Assembly: GCA_002497345.1 (NCBI GenBank)
Contig: DANS01000027.1
Span: 10,883-16,132, forward strand
DNA length: 5,250 nt
Source: Thermoproteus sp. UBA157
GTDB taxonomy: Archaea; Thermoproteota; Thermoprotei; Thermoproteales; Thermoproteaceae
Direction: 5' to 3'
Both the position numbers and the translations under genes were made by a program. Below are positions 1-5,250 of the stretch, in pieces; the first letter of the stretch is position 1; every line of letters begins with the position of its first letter. The notes below the pieces were generated by a model that saw nothing but the letters and a program-made list of their open reading frames with translations, had not been told where the DNA came from and did not search any database.

Positions 1-191
1 GTGGCAATCGGCGACGTCCTAGTCGGGGTGCAAGTCGCCGGCTTGACCCCTATGTGGCGGCCGTCGTCGACCTCGCAGCGCAGTTCGTGGGCAAGCCTAT
101 CTCGTCGGTTATTTTGGCCGAGTACTCGTACATGCCCTTCACCGGGCCCGTGTGGCACCCCCTAGTCGCAGCGGCTAGGATGTTGGACTAA
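1..191 (+). CDS. C-terminal fragment of NADH oxidase/CoA-disulfide reductase-like flavoprotein, apparently frameshifted
   Basis: This is the 3' end of a gene that begins before the window. From about position 45 the frame ending in TAA at 189-191 reads LDPYVAAVVDLAAQ and finishes with PFTGPVWHPLVAAARMLD. That tail resembles the end of the dimerisation domain of archaeal NADH oxidase/CoA-disulfide reductase-like pyridine nucleotide-disulfide oxidoreductases, where a PPF-x-PVWDPL-x-VAAR pattern is usual (family recalled, not searched). These are FAD enzymes that transfer electrons from NAD(P)H to oxygen, CoA disulfide or related acceptors. Upstream of about position 43 this frame becomes Arg-rich and implausible, whereas frame 1 reads GDVLVGVQVAG, the expected preceding strand. 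Frame 1 then stops at 163-165. One missing base near 40-46 would join the two halves. It could be a real pseudogene or a sequencing error. The gene's end overlaps the convergent dehydrogenase by 17 bases. The family call is moderately firm; the exact substrate cannot be inferred. Confidence 0.62.
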   Translation, partial: GNRRRPSRGASRRLDPYVAAVVDLAAQFVGKPISSVILAEYSYMPFTGPVWHPLVAAARMLD

Positions 192-1266
192 CGATGGGCC
201 TCACGGCCTTGCCGGACCTCAAGGCCTCCACGGCCTCGTTTATTTGATCCAAGCGGTAGATGGGGCCGGCCAGCTCCTCCGGCTTGAGGAGCCCCCTCTC
301 CACTAGGGATATCACCTTTGGGAGATCCACCCTGGGCCTCGCGCCATAGCTGCCTACAAGCGTTATCCCGGCTCTCACGACCTTGGCTATGTGGACCGGG
401 GCCTTTTTCCCTACCGCCATTAGGCCCACCAGCACCACCCTGCCTCCCGCCGCGGCCATCTCCACGGACATGTCGACGGTCTCCTCGGAGCCCACGGCTT
501 CTATCACCACGTCCGCCCCTCTGCCTCCTGTAAGGTCCCTCACGGCCTTTACGGGATCGCCCTCTCTCGTGTTGACGATCTCGGCGCCGAGCTCCTTGGC
601 CAACTTGAGCTTTTCAGGGTTTCTCCCCACGGCGATTACCTTGGCTCCCACCGCCTTCGCCGTCTGCACCGCCGCCAGCCCCACGCCGCCCGTGCCCACA
701 ACGGCAACCACGTCGCCGGGGCCGACGCCTCCCGAGTTCACCACGGCCCCATACGCGGTCAAGAAGGCGCAGCCCAACATGGCCATCTCAGGCCTATCTG
801 CCAGCGACTTGGGCAACCTAGAAACCGCCGTCGCCGGCAATACGGCCGCCTCTGCCCAGACCCCTCCTAGGAAGACCCTCAGCGGCTGGCCTTTGAGGAA
901 GAGGTGGTGCTCGCCGTCGAGGAGAACGCCCTTGAGCCTGACCTCGGAGAACCTCTCGCAGAGGTTCTCCATCCCCCTGGCACAGTTTCTACAACGGCCG
1001 CAAGGCCATATGAAGGAGGTGACAACGACGTCGCCCGGCGCTAGGCCGGAGACGCCTGGCCCCACCTCCTCCACGACCGCCACGGCCTCGTGGCCGGGCA
1101 CAAGCGGCGGGGGGACCGGCGTCGCCCCCTCTAAGACGTAGAGATCGCTGTGGCAGACCCCCGCCGCCTTGACCCTCACGAGGATCTCCTCCTCGTGCGG
1201 CTTGGCCACGTCTACGTCCTCCACGGAGAGGGGCTTGTTGTATCCCCACAGCACGGCCGCCCTCAT
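175..1266 (-). CDS. Zinc-dependent medium-chain alcohol dehydrogenase
   Basis: The predicted product is a 363-residue cytoplasmic oxidoreductase of the medium-chain (MDR) alcohol dehydrogenase family, close to the usual 340-370 residues. Visible catalytic zinc ligands are Cys38, His59 (in GHE, 58-60) and probably Cys166. Structural zinc is bound by Cys89, Cys92, Cys95 and Cys103. The GroES-like fold covers about 1-150. The Rossmann fold follows, with GTGGVG at 191-196. The second Rossmann strand ends in VGRN (213-216), with no acidic residue, which favours NADP(H) over NAD(H); this is inference. The ATG at 1264-1266 is chosen because a TATA box lies about 25 bases upstream, fitting leaderless transcription. 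A GTG at 1279-1281 would add five residues but sits too close to that box. The gene is transcribed divergently from PEP carboxylase. Substrate is unknown: a primary or secondary alcohol, or a semialdehyde such as succinic semialdehyde, are options. Confidence 0.93.
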   Translation of the reverse strand: MRAAVLWGYNKPLSVEDVDVAKPHEEEILVRVKAAGVCHSDLYVLEGATPVPPPLVPGHEAVAVVEEVGPGVSGLAPGDVVVTSFIWPCGRCRNCARGMENLCERFSEVRLKGVLLDGEHHLFLKGQPLRVFLGGVWAEAAVLPATAVSRLPKSLADRPEMAMLGCAFLTAYGAVVNSGGVGPGDVVAVVGTGGVGLAAVQTAKAVGAKVIAVGRNPEKLKLAKELGAEIVNTREGDPVKAVRDLTGGRGADVVIEAVGSEETVDMSVEMAAAGGRVVLVGLMAVGKKAPVHIAKVVRAGITLVGSYGARPRVDLPKVISLVERGLLKPEELAGPIYRLDQINEAVEALRSGKAVRPIVSPTS

Positions 1267-1285
1267 GGATCCCCGCAGCACAGCC

Positions 1286-1295
1286 GATATTTAAG
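1286..1295 (-). promoter_or_regulatory. TATA box of the alcohol dehydrogenase
   Basis: On the minus strand the sequence reads CTTAAATATC, a good archaeal TATA element. Its centre is about 25 bases upstream of the ATG at 1266, so the transcript would start at or next to the start codon. No Shine-Dalgarno motif is seen before that ATG, which agrees with a leaderless mRNA. Confidence 0.6.
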
Positions 1296-1363
1296 CATAA
1301 AACCACATATTTAATTTAATATACTATTATAATTATAGAACTTTATAAATGTAACTAAAAATG

Positions 1364-1376
1364 AAATATTTATAAA
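1364..1376 (+). promoter_or_regulatory. BRE/TATA promoter of PEP carboxylase
   Basis: The TATA box TTTATAAA lies at 1369-1376, preceded by a purine-rich GAAAT stretch (from 1363) that could serve as the TFB recognition element. The TATA centre is about 24 bases upstream of the ATG at 1396, so the mRNA is predicted to be leaderless. No Shine-Dalgarno sequence precedes the start codon. Confidence 0.65.
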
Positions 1377-1395
1377 CTCCTTCATATTTAGGGTA

Positions 1396-2778
1396 ATGCT
1401 CGTCCCGAGGCTGATGTGTACGCAACACCCCGACACGACCGTCAAGATCACCGCCAACGAGGAAGTGGACGAGGCCATCGTGGCCTATACCGCGTACGGA
1501 TGCGACGAGGTAATGGTGGACTACGAGGGCAAGACGACGCCCTACGGCCAGCCCAAGGAGATCGTGGCAAAGGCCATCAAGGGCGGGATCCCCCTAGGCG
1601 AGAAGTTCTACGTGACCGTGAGGCTCCCCAACCCCAAGCTCGAGGAGTTCGACAGAGCCATGTTGTCTCTCGAAGCCGCTATAGTGGCCAACTACTTCTC
1701 GAGGAAATACGCCGATGTTCAAGCCGTGAGGTGGGTGGTGCTCCCCATGGTGGAGGACCTCGACACAGTCATGTTGGTGAGGAGGATGCTGAGGCGCAAG
1801 GCCGAGATCTACAAGTCCGAGACCGGGGTGGACGTGGGGGAGGTGGAGGTGATACCCCTCATAGAGGACGCCTTCGTGCAAGTCAAGGCCAAGGCCATTA
1901 TCGGCGAGGTCTTCAAGGAAGAGGAGTTGAAGGATGTCAGGGTCTTCCTGGGCAAGTCCGACTCGGCCGTGAAACACGGCCACTTGGCCTCCGCATTGGC
2001 CATACTCTACGCCATGTCGAAGCTGAAGGAGTTCGAGGCCGAAACGGGGACCCGGGTGAGGCCCATATTGGGCATGGGCTCGCCCCCCTTCAGAGGCGGG
2101 CTCAACAACCCCAGGCTAGCCCACCTGGAGGTGGTCCAATACTCGGGCTACTACACGGCGACTGTGCAATCCGCCGTGAGGTACGACACGTCGTTGGACG
2201 AGTACATGAGGGTCAAGGAGTCCATTCTCAACGCGTGTTGCGGCGGCGCGAGGAGCCCCATGGGGGACGACCTCTTGTCGTTAATGCAAGAGGCCTCCAT
2301 GAAGTACAAGCTCCAGATGCTCAAACACGCCGATAAGGTGGTCGAGGTGGCGAGGCTCGTGCCCAGCACTAGGGATAGGGTTAGCTGGAAGGAATACGGC
2401 AGATCCGTCCTCGACGGCGATCGCGTCGTGCACATGCCCCGCGCGATCGTCTACACCTCTACGTGGTACGCCATGGGCTTCCCCCCGACTCTGGTCGACG
2501 CCCCCTATCTGCTGGAGTTGGCCAAGGCCGATAAGCTAGACTCCGTCCTTAAATACCTCCCGACATATAGGCGCGAGCTGGAGTACGATTACGAGTTCTT
2601 CGACCCTCAGACGGCCCAGAGATATCTGAGCTCGGAGCTCGTGGGCGCGGCCGTGGAGCTCGCCGATTACTTGGGCATCGACGCCAAGCCCAGCTCGACC
2701 TATTTGGCGCTTTTGAGGATGCCGAGGAGCGAGCCCAACATAATTGCGCTCGGCAAGTACCGTAAATTCCTGGGATAA
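1396..2778 (+). CDS. ppcA: Phosphoenolpyruvate carboxylase, archaeal type
   Basis: The product is a 460-residue cytoplasmic enzyme that carboxylates phosphoenolpyruvate with bicarbonate to give oxaloacetate and phosphate (EC 4.1.1.31). It belongs to the archaeal PpcA family, about half the length of the bacterial/plant enzyme. Recognisable family segments are TQHPD at 9-13, VDYEGKTTPYGQ at 41-52, GKSDSAVKHG at 186-195 and the glycine-rich GSPPFRGG at 228-235, which corresponds to the conserved FRGG-type PEP-binding loop. The ATG at 1396 gives a full-length N-terminus and sits about 24 bases after a TATA box. The role is anaplerotic and, in Thermoproteales using the dicarboxylate/4-hydroxybutyrate cycle, one of the two CO2-fixing steps (known for the group, inferred here). 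The gene is intact, and two CBS-domain genes follow on the same strand 29 bases later. Identification is firm. Confidence 0.96.
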   Translation: MLVPRLMCTQHPDTTVKITANEEVDEAIVAYTAYGCDEVMVDYEGKTTPYGQPKEIVAKAIKGGIPLGEKFYVTVRLPNPKLEEFDRAMLSLEAAIVANYFSRKYADVQAVRWVVLPMVEDLDTVMLVRRMLRRKAEIYKSETGVDVGEVEVIPLIEDAFVQVKAKAIIGEVFKEEELKDVRVFLGKSDSAVKHGHLASALAILYAMSKLKEFEAETGTRVRPILGMGSPPFRGGLNNPRLAHLEVVQYSGYYTATVQSAVRYDTSLDEYMRVKESILNACCGGARSPMGDDLLSLMQEASMKYKLQMLKHADKVVEVARLVPSTRDRVSWKEYGRSVLDGDRVVHMPRAIVYTSTWYAMGFPPTLVDAPYLLELAKADKLDSVLKYLPTYRRELEYDYEFFDPQTAQRYLSSELVGAAVELADYLGIDAKPSSTYLALLRMPRSEPNIIALGKYRKFLG

Positions 2779-2780
2779 TG

Positions 2781-2788
2781 TTAATAAA
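2781..2788 (+). promoter_or_regulatory. Probable TATA box of the first CBS gene
   Basis: TTAATAAA begins three bases after the PEP carboxylase stop codon. Its centre is about 24 bases upstream of the ATG at 2808, the same spacing as at the PEP carboxylase promoter. No Shine-Dalgarno motif precedes that ATG, so a separate leaderless transcript is more likely than simple read-through translation. Confidence 0.5.
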
Positions 2789-2807
2789 CGAGTAAAAATT
2801 GGTATAC

Positions 2808-3224
2808 ATGTCCAAGGTGGGCGAATATATAAAGAGCCAGCCCATCACGGCGAGGGCCGACGCAGCGGTGCAGGAAGTGGCGCGGCTCATGGCCGAGAAA
2901 AACGTGGGCTCCGTCGTCTTGGTCGACGACAAGGGGAGGCCTATCGGCATCGTGACCGAGCGGGACTTGGTGAGGGCTATAGCGCACGGGAGGCTGGACG
3001 CCAAGGCCGCCGAGGTGGGCACCACGTCTAGTCTGCTCACGGCAACTCCCGACGACGACGTATACGAGGCCTTGAGGAAGATGAGGGAGAGGAGGGTGAG
3101 GCACCTAATCATCGTGGATCTAGACGGCAAGGTGAAGGGCGTTATCTCCATCAGGGACTTCTTGGAGGACAAAGCGCTGAAGGCGTTGGGCGAGAGGGTA
3201 TGGTGGCCGCCCCCCGAGGATTAA
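2808..3224 (+). CDS. Tandem CBS-domain protein, first of a pair
   Basis: This 138-residue soluble protein consists of little more than two CBS domains, at roughly 3-60 and 67-122. Each ends with the ligand-binding signature G-[IV]-[VI]-[ST]-x-R-D: GIVTERD at 47-53 and GVISIRD at 111-117. The Asp in this motif usually contacts the ribose of a bound adenine nucleotide. Such stand-alone Bateman modules commonly bind AMP, ADP, ATP or S-adenosylmethionine and act as regulators or energy sensors, but the ligand and partner here are unknown. The C-terminus carries a short VWWPPPED tail outside the domains. The ATG at 2808 is preferred over the TTG at 2799 because a TATA box lies 24 bases upstream and the protein then starts directly at the first CBS strand. 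The gene sits between PEP carboxylase and a paralogous CBS gene that begins three bases after its stop. Confidence 0.9.
   Translation: MSKVGEYIKSQPITARADAAVQEVARLMAEKNVGSVVLVDDKGRPIGIVTERDLVRAIAHGRLDAKAAEVGTTSSLLTATPDDDVYEALRKMRERRVRHLIIVDLDGKVKGVISIRDFLEDKALKALGERVWWPPPED
3216..3220 (+). promoter_or_regulatory. Shine-Dalgarno site deciding the start of the second CBS gene
   Basis: GAGGA at 3216-3220 lies inside the last codons of the first CBS gene, six bases before a GTG at 3227. This spacing is good for ribosome binding. The alternative ATG at 3200 has a GAGG only two bases in front of it, which is too close, so the GTG is favoured. Confidence 0.55.
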
Positions 3225-3226
3225 AG

Positions 3227-3607
3227 GTGAAAGATCTAATCAGGAGGCCGCCCGTGACTATATCCCAGGGCGCGACGTTGCTCGAGGCGGCCGACGCGTT
3301 GACCAAGCACAACATAGGCGCGTTGCTGGTGACGGACGCCTCCGGCAACCCCATCGCCGTGTTGTCCGAGCGCGACATAGTGAGGGCCATCAGTATGAGG
3401 ATGCCGCTCTCGACGCCGATTGAGGCCTTTATGTCGACGGGGCTTATAACGATCAACGCCGACGACGACGTGGAGAGAGCCGCCGAGCTCATGTGGATGA
3501 ACAACATACGGCACTTGGTCGTAGTCGAAGGCGGCAAGGCCATCGGCGTGATCTCGATAAGGGATCTCATAAACCCCAAGGTGCTGAGGCATCTGAGGCG
3601 GGATTAG
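3227..3607 (+). CDS. Tandem CBS-domain protein, second of a pair
   Basis: The GTG start gives 126 residues, almost exactly two CBS domains (about 1-58 and 65-116). Their ligand-site signatures are AVLSERD at 44-50 and GVISIRD at 107-113, including the conserved Asp residues 50 and 113. It is a paralogue of the preceding gene: both have the ERD-x-VRAI stretch, a DDDV turn before the second domain's helix and the VISIRD motif, consistent with a local duplication. Starting at the ATG at 3200 would give 135 residues and a 25-base overlap with the upstream gene. The GTG matches the domain boundary and the Shine-Dalgarno site better. The three-base gap to the first CBS gene indicates co-transcription and suggests the two proteins could form a hetero-oligomer. 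Ligand and target are not known. Confidence 0.9.
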   Translation: MKDLIRRPPVTISQGATLLEAADALTKHNIGALLVTDASGNPIAVLSERDIVRAISMRMPLSTPIEAFMSTGLITINADDDVERAAELMWMNNIRHLVVVEGGKAIGVISIRDLINPKVLRHLRRD

Positions 3608-3727
3608 AGCCTATTTCCCGCCGAATTACCCGCAACTAGGAGCTATGGCCGAAGATTATCGACTAAGCGGGCTTCGAGGGGGACCTTGGAGCGTCGCGCT
3701 CGCCCCGCGCTCGGGCCTTTCCGCGCA
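3608..3727. other. Convergent intergenic junction, no gene seen
   Basis: These 120 bases separate the end of the CBS operon from the end of the minus-strand surface-protein gene. I see no tRNA, no C/D box pair and no convincing T-tract terminator on either strand. Its right half is GC-rich and contains two short hairpins, listed separately. Confidence 0.5.
3689..3716. repeat. Two adjacent short GC-rich hairpins
   Basis: GAGCG-TCG-CGCTC at 3689-3701 is a perfect five-base stem with a three-base loop. It is followed by CCCG-CGCT-CGGG at 3704-3715, a four-base stem. On the plus strand they are followed only by CTTT, so they lack the T-run typical of archaeal termination. They might still pause polymerase between the two convergent units. 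In GC-rich DNA such short stems arise by chance. Confidence 0.3.
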
Positions 3728-5250
3728 TCATCCCCAAACGGCGAGCGAATACACCTTGAGGTATTGGCCTTGCTGGGCACCGTATCCGACGTAGGCCGGA
3801 GCCGCCGAGTAGTAGCAGCCGTACCTGGCCAGCATGTTGCCGTATTGATCCCTCACGATTATATCGCCGAAGCCGTTCAACGGCCGGAGCTCCACATAAT
3901 AAGCGCTTGGGTAGGTCCCCAGCGCGGCGGAGGCGGAGCCGCATAGGGCCGTGAAGGACGACCCGGATTTGAGGACGCCGAAAATCACGTTGAACGAGGG
4001 GCCGAACACGGCGTATAGGCCAGTCCCGGTGAAGTTGGAGATATACGTCAGCCCTCCGGATACGAGCGGCGTATACGCCGCGCCGCCAGCCACGAAGAGG
4101 AAGTAGTTGGTCTGCCACAGATATATCGCAGAGCCGGACCAGCCCGAGGGCGGAGGACAGCTGTAGTGCTCAATCGTGATGGGCCCCCATAGGACTTGGA
4201 TATCGCCTATTATGCCGGGGCCGTAGTAGCTGCCGTCCGTGACGGCGAAGGCTATCTTCTGCACCGCGCCTTGTATGTTGGATATGGAGAAGGCGAGAGT
4301 TTGTCTGTAGTTGGTGATGCCGCCCAAGTTCACGACCACGTATCTTGTCGAAGAGGGCGTGCACGCGCCTGTTGTCGAGACGGTACACACGACTTGGTTA
4401 GTAAACGGCGAGACTATTATGCCGGTGCTGTCGGCCGTGTCGTAGTAGTAATATATGTATTCCTTGTCAGGAACGCCGCTGTAGGCGGAGTCCACTAAAA
4501 CGTCCACGTATACTACGTTGTTCCTGGTATCTAGAGGATCTCTATAGTAATTCGCGGTGGCTGATATCGTAGCCCCAGTCCCATTGAAGACGTAGCTCAG
4601 TATGCCGGCCGCGATGCCGTAGTCCGTCACCGGATTTCCAGTAGCGCCATATGCGTCGACCTCTGTGGCTAGGTAGCCCCCCGGCGCGATCCAGACGGAG
4701 GTGTAGTTCTGGCCTCTCGTGACATTCTCCACCCAGTTGCTACAAGGAGTCTGTATCGTCAAATTCTTCCAATCGACCCAGAAATCGCCAGCGGGCGATC
4801 CGTACACATAGCCGTACGGATCCACCACGGTCATCGCAACGGAGGTGATATATCCGCGGATAGATGCCGGGAGATACACAGAGATCGTGAAGGAGGTGTT
4901 GTTGGAGACTTCCTGGACTTTTATTAGGCCATAGGTGGTACCGGCATTTTGAGTGACATACTGCGGATCGCCGTTGTCGTTTATTACGGCTACCAACGTG
5001 CCGGGATTGACCAAGACTGAGTATACTAGTCCGTAGTTATTTGGGGCGATGTCGTAGACGTAAGCTATTATTTCTAGGTTTGGCACGCCGTTGCCGTTCG
5101 TATCGATGCCTATTGATAAATAGGCTACGTTGTTTGGAGTATCTAATATATTCCTCGCATAAGTTCCGGTAACGGAGATAACGGCGCCGCCCGCCGGGAT
5201 TTGGCCCCACCTCTGCGCCACATTATAAATGACGGAGGAGATGCCGGGGA
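3728..5250 (-). CDS. C-terminal part of a large modular, probably extracellular protein
   Basis: The reading frame is open to the right edge of the window, so the GTG at 5219-5221 is not the likely start; residues are counted from it for reference (497 to the stop). I do not recognise a named family. The protein is rich in Tyr, Asn, Gly, Ser and Thr, poor in Lys, and has seven N-glycosylation sequons (N107, N108, N153, N166, N172, N213, N396), suggesting an exported beta-rich surface or filament-like protein. The signal peptide would lie outside the window. Two modules of about 150-165 residues (before residue 1 to about 159, and 202-353) share roughly half their residues over 15-57 and 219-261. 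A shorter third unit occupies about 390-497. Six Cys (160, 279, 287, 355, 427, 469) may form disulfides. There is no C-terminal membrane anchor. Base composition looks less GC-rich than in the metabolic genes. Confidence 0.85.
   Translation of the reverse strand, partial: PGISSVIYNVAQRWGQIPAGGAVISVTGTYARNILDTPNNVAYLSIGIDTNGNGVPNLEIIAYVYDIAPNNYGLVYSVLVNPGTLVAVINDNGDPQYVTQNAGTTYGLIKVQEVSNNTSFTISVYLPASIRGYITSVAMTVVDPYGYVYGSPAGDFWVDWKNLTIQTPCSNWVENVTRGQNYTSVWIAPGGYLATEVDAYGATGNPVTDYGIAAGILSYVFNGTGATISATANYYRDPLDTRNNVVYVDVLVDSAYSGVPDKEYIYYYYDTADSTGIIVSPFTNQVVCTVSTTGACTPSSTRYVVVNLGGITNYRQTLAFSISNIQGAVQKIAFAVTDGSYYGPGIIGDIQVLWGPITIEHYSCPPPSGWSGSAIYLWQTNYFLFVAGGAAYTPLVSGGLTYISNFTGTGLYAVFGPSFNVIFGVLKSGSSFTALCGSASAALGTYPSAYYVELRPLNGFGDIIVRDQYGNMLARYGCYYSAAPAYVGYGAQQGQYLKVYSLAVWG
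3731..4054 (-). repeat. Shortened C-terminal module C of the surface protein
   Basis: Residues about 390-497 begin GLTYISNFTGTG, resembling GILSYVFNGTG at the start of module B, and end YLKVYSLAVWG. The middle differs from A and B, with a DIIVRDQYGNMLARYG hairpin (453-468) reminiscent of lectin-like jelly-roll domains. The linker before it (355-387, with NYFLFVAGGAAYTPLV) also echoes the linker before module B (160-190, with NYTSVWIAPGGYLATEV). Confidence 0.45.
4163..4618 (-). repeat. Protein module B of the surface protein
   Basis: It spans about residues 202-353, opening with GIAAGILSYVFNGTG and closing with GDIQVLWGPITIEHY. The LDT-x-NNV-x-Y core of module A is kept at 230-238, but the calcium-loop-like segment has changed to DSAYSGVP (244-251). 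It gains a small Cys-flanked insertion (C279-C287). Confidence 0.7.
4745..5245 (-). repeat. Protein module A of the surface protein
   Basis: It starts near GISSVIYN, just upstream of the in-window GTG, and ends with DFWVDWKNLTIQ (146-157). It carries DTNGNGVPN at 40-48, which looks like a Dx[DN]x[DN]G calcium-binding loop. The second module matches this one with 21 of 43 identical residues in the best stretch (15-57 against 219-261). Confidence 0.7.

Larger units (their letters stand above)
1267..1395. promoter_or_regulatory. AT-rich divergent promoter region between dehydrogenase and PEP carboxylase
   Basis: This 129-base gap is strikingly AT-rich against GC-rich flanking genes. It holds the TATA boxes of both divergent genes and a perfect 10-base palindrome, TATAATTATA, at 1328-1337 near its middle. 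TTTATAAA occurs twice, at 1342-1349 and 1369-1376, 27 bases apart; the second copy is the likely PEP carboxylase TATA box. TTTAA is tandemly repeated at 1310-1319. The layout would let one regulator bound at the centre affect both promoters, but simple AT-rich sequence gives such motifs easily, so the operator idea is weak. Confidence 0.55.

Noticed and set aside
383..1141. Long plus-strand open frame of about 252 codons opposite the dehydrogenase
   Set aside because: It is antisense to an intact, recognisable enzyme and is Pro/Thr/Ser-rich low-complexity, typical of a shadow frame in GC-rich DNA.
1267..1281. N-terminal extension of the dehydrogenase from a GTG at 1279-1281
   Set aside because: The TATA box at 1286-1295 would then be only about 10 bases from the start; the ATG at 1264-1266 fits both the promoter and the family N-terminus.
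1416..2336. 306-codon frame inside PEP carboxylase
   Set aside because: It is an Arg/Gly-rich +1-type shadow of a conserved gene with no recognisable protein features.
2799..2807. TTG start adding three residues to the first CBS protein
   Set aside because: The ATG at 2808 has the expected TATA spacing and matches the domain start.
3620..3690. Possible tRNA or C/D box RNA, suggested by a GGCTTCGA stretch near 3670
   Set aside because: No acceptor or anticodon stems can be paired around it, and no C box/D box pair was found.
3645..3794. Small ORF of 49 codons starting MAEDYRLSGL, with TAGGAG just upstream
   Set aside because: The Shine-Dalgarno-like motif is only two bases from the ATG, about half of the ORF is antisense to the conserved C-terminus of the surface protein, and the composition looks like GC-rich chance.

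Overview
The window looks like chromosomal DNA of a hyperthermophilic crenarchaeon, most likely from the Thermoproteaceae (Thermoproteus/Pyrobaculum group). Supporting signs are an archaeal-type phosphoenolpyruvate carboxylase, GC-rich genes with many AGG arginine codons, an abrupt AT-rich intergenic region carrying archaeal TATA boxes, and TATA boxes centred about 24-25 bases upstream of start codons, as expected for leaderless transcripts. The genus is an inference.

Layout: (1) Positions 1-191 (+) hold the C-terminal end of a NADH oxidase/CoA-disulfide reductase-like flavoprotein, whose reading frame appears broken near position 43. (2) Positions 175-1266 (-) encode a zinc-dependent medium-chain alcohol dehydrogenase that ends tail-to-tail, with a 17-base overlap, against the flavoprotein. 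(3) Positions 1267-1395 are an AT-rich divergent promoter region. (4) Positions 1396-2778 (+) encode archaeal PEP carboxylase (PpcA). (5) Positions 2808-3224 and 3227-3607 (+) encode two small double-CBS-domain proteins in tandem. The first appears to have its own leaderless promoter and the second to be translated from an internal Shine-Dalgarno site. (6) Positions 3608-3727 are a gene-free convergent junction with two short GC-rich hairpins. (7) Positions 3728 to beyond 5250 (-) encode the C-terminal part of a large Tyr/Asn/Gly-rich, probably extracellular protein made of repeated modules. Its 5' end lies outside the window.

How the genes may work together: PEP carboxylase makes oxaloacetate from PEP and bicarbonate, an anaplerotic step that also belongs to the dicarboxylate/4-hydroxybutyrate CO2-fixation cycle known in Thermoproteales. 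The divergent dehydrogenase and the two CBS proteins, which belong to an adenylate-sensing domain family, could be functionally linked to central carbon flux, but only proximity supports this. The surface-type protein is an independent convergent unit.

No mobile element, CRISPR array, tRNA or rRNA was seen. The least explained element is the modular surface protein. The other items worth checking are the apparent frameshift at the left edge and the divergent control region.
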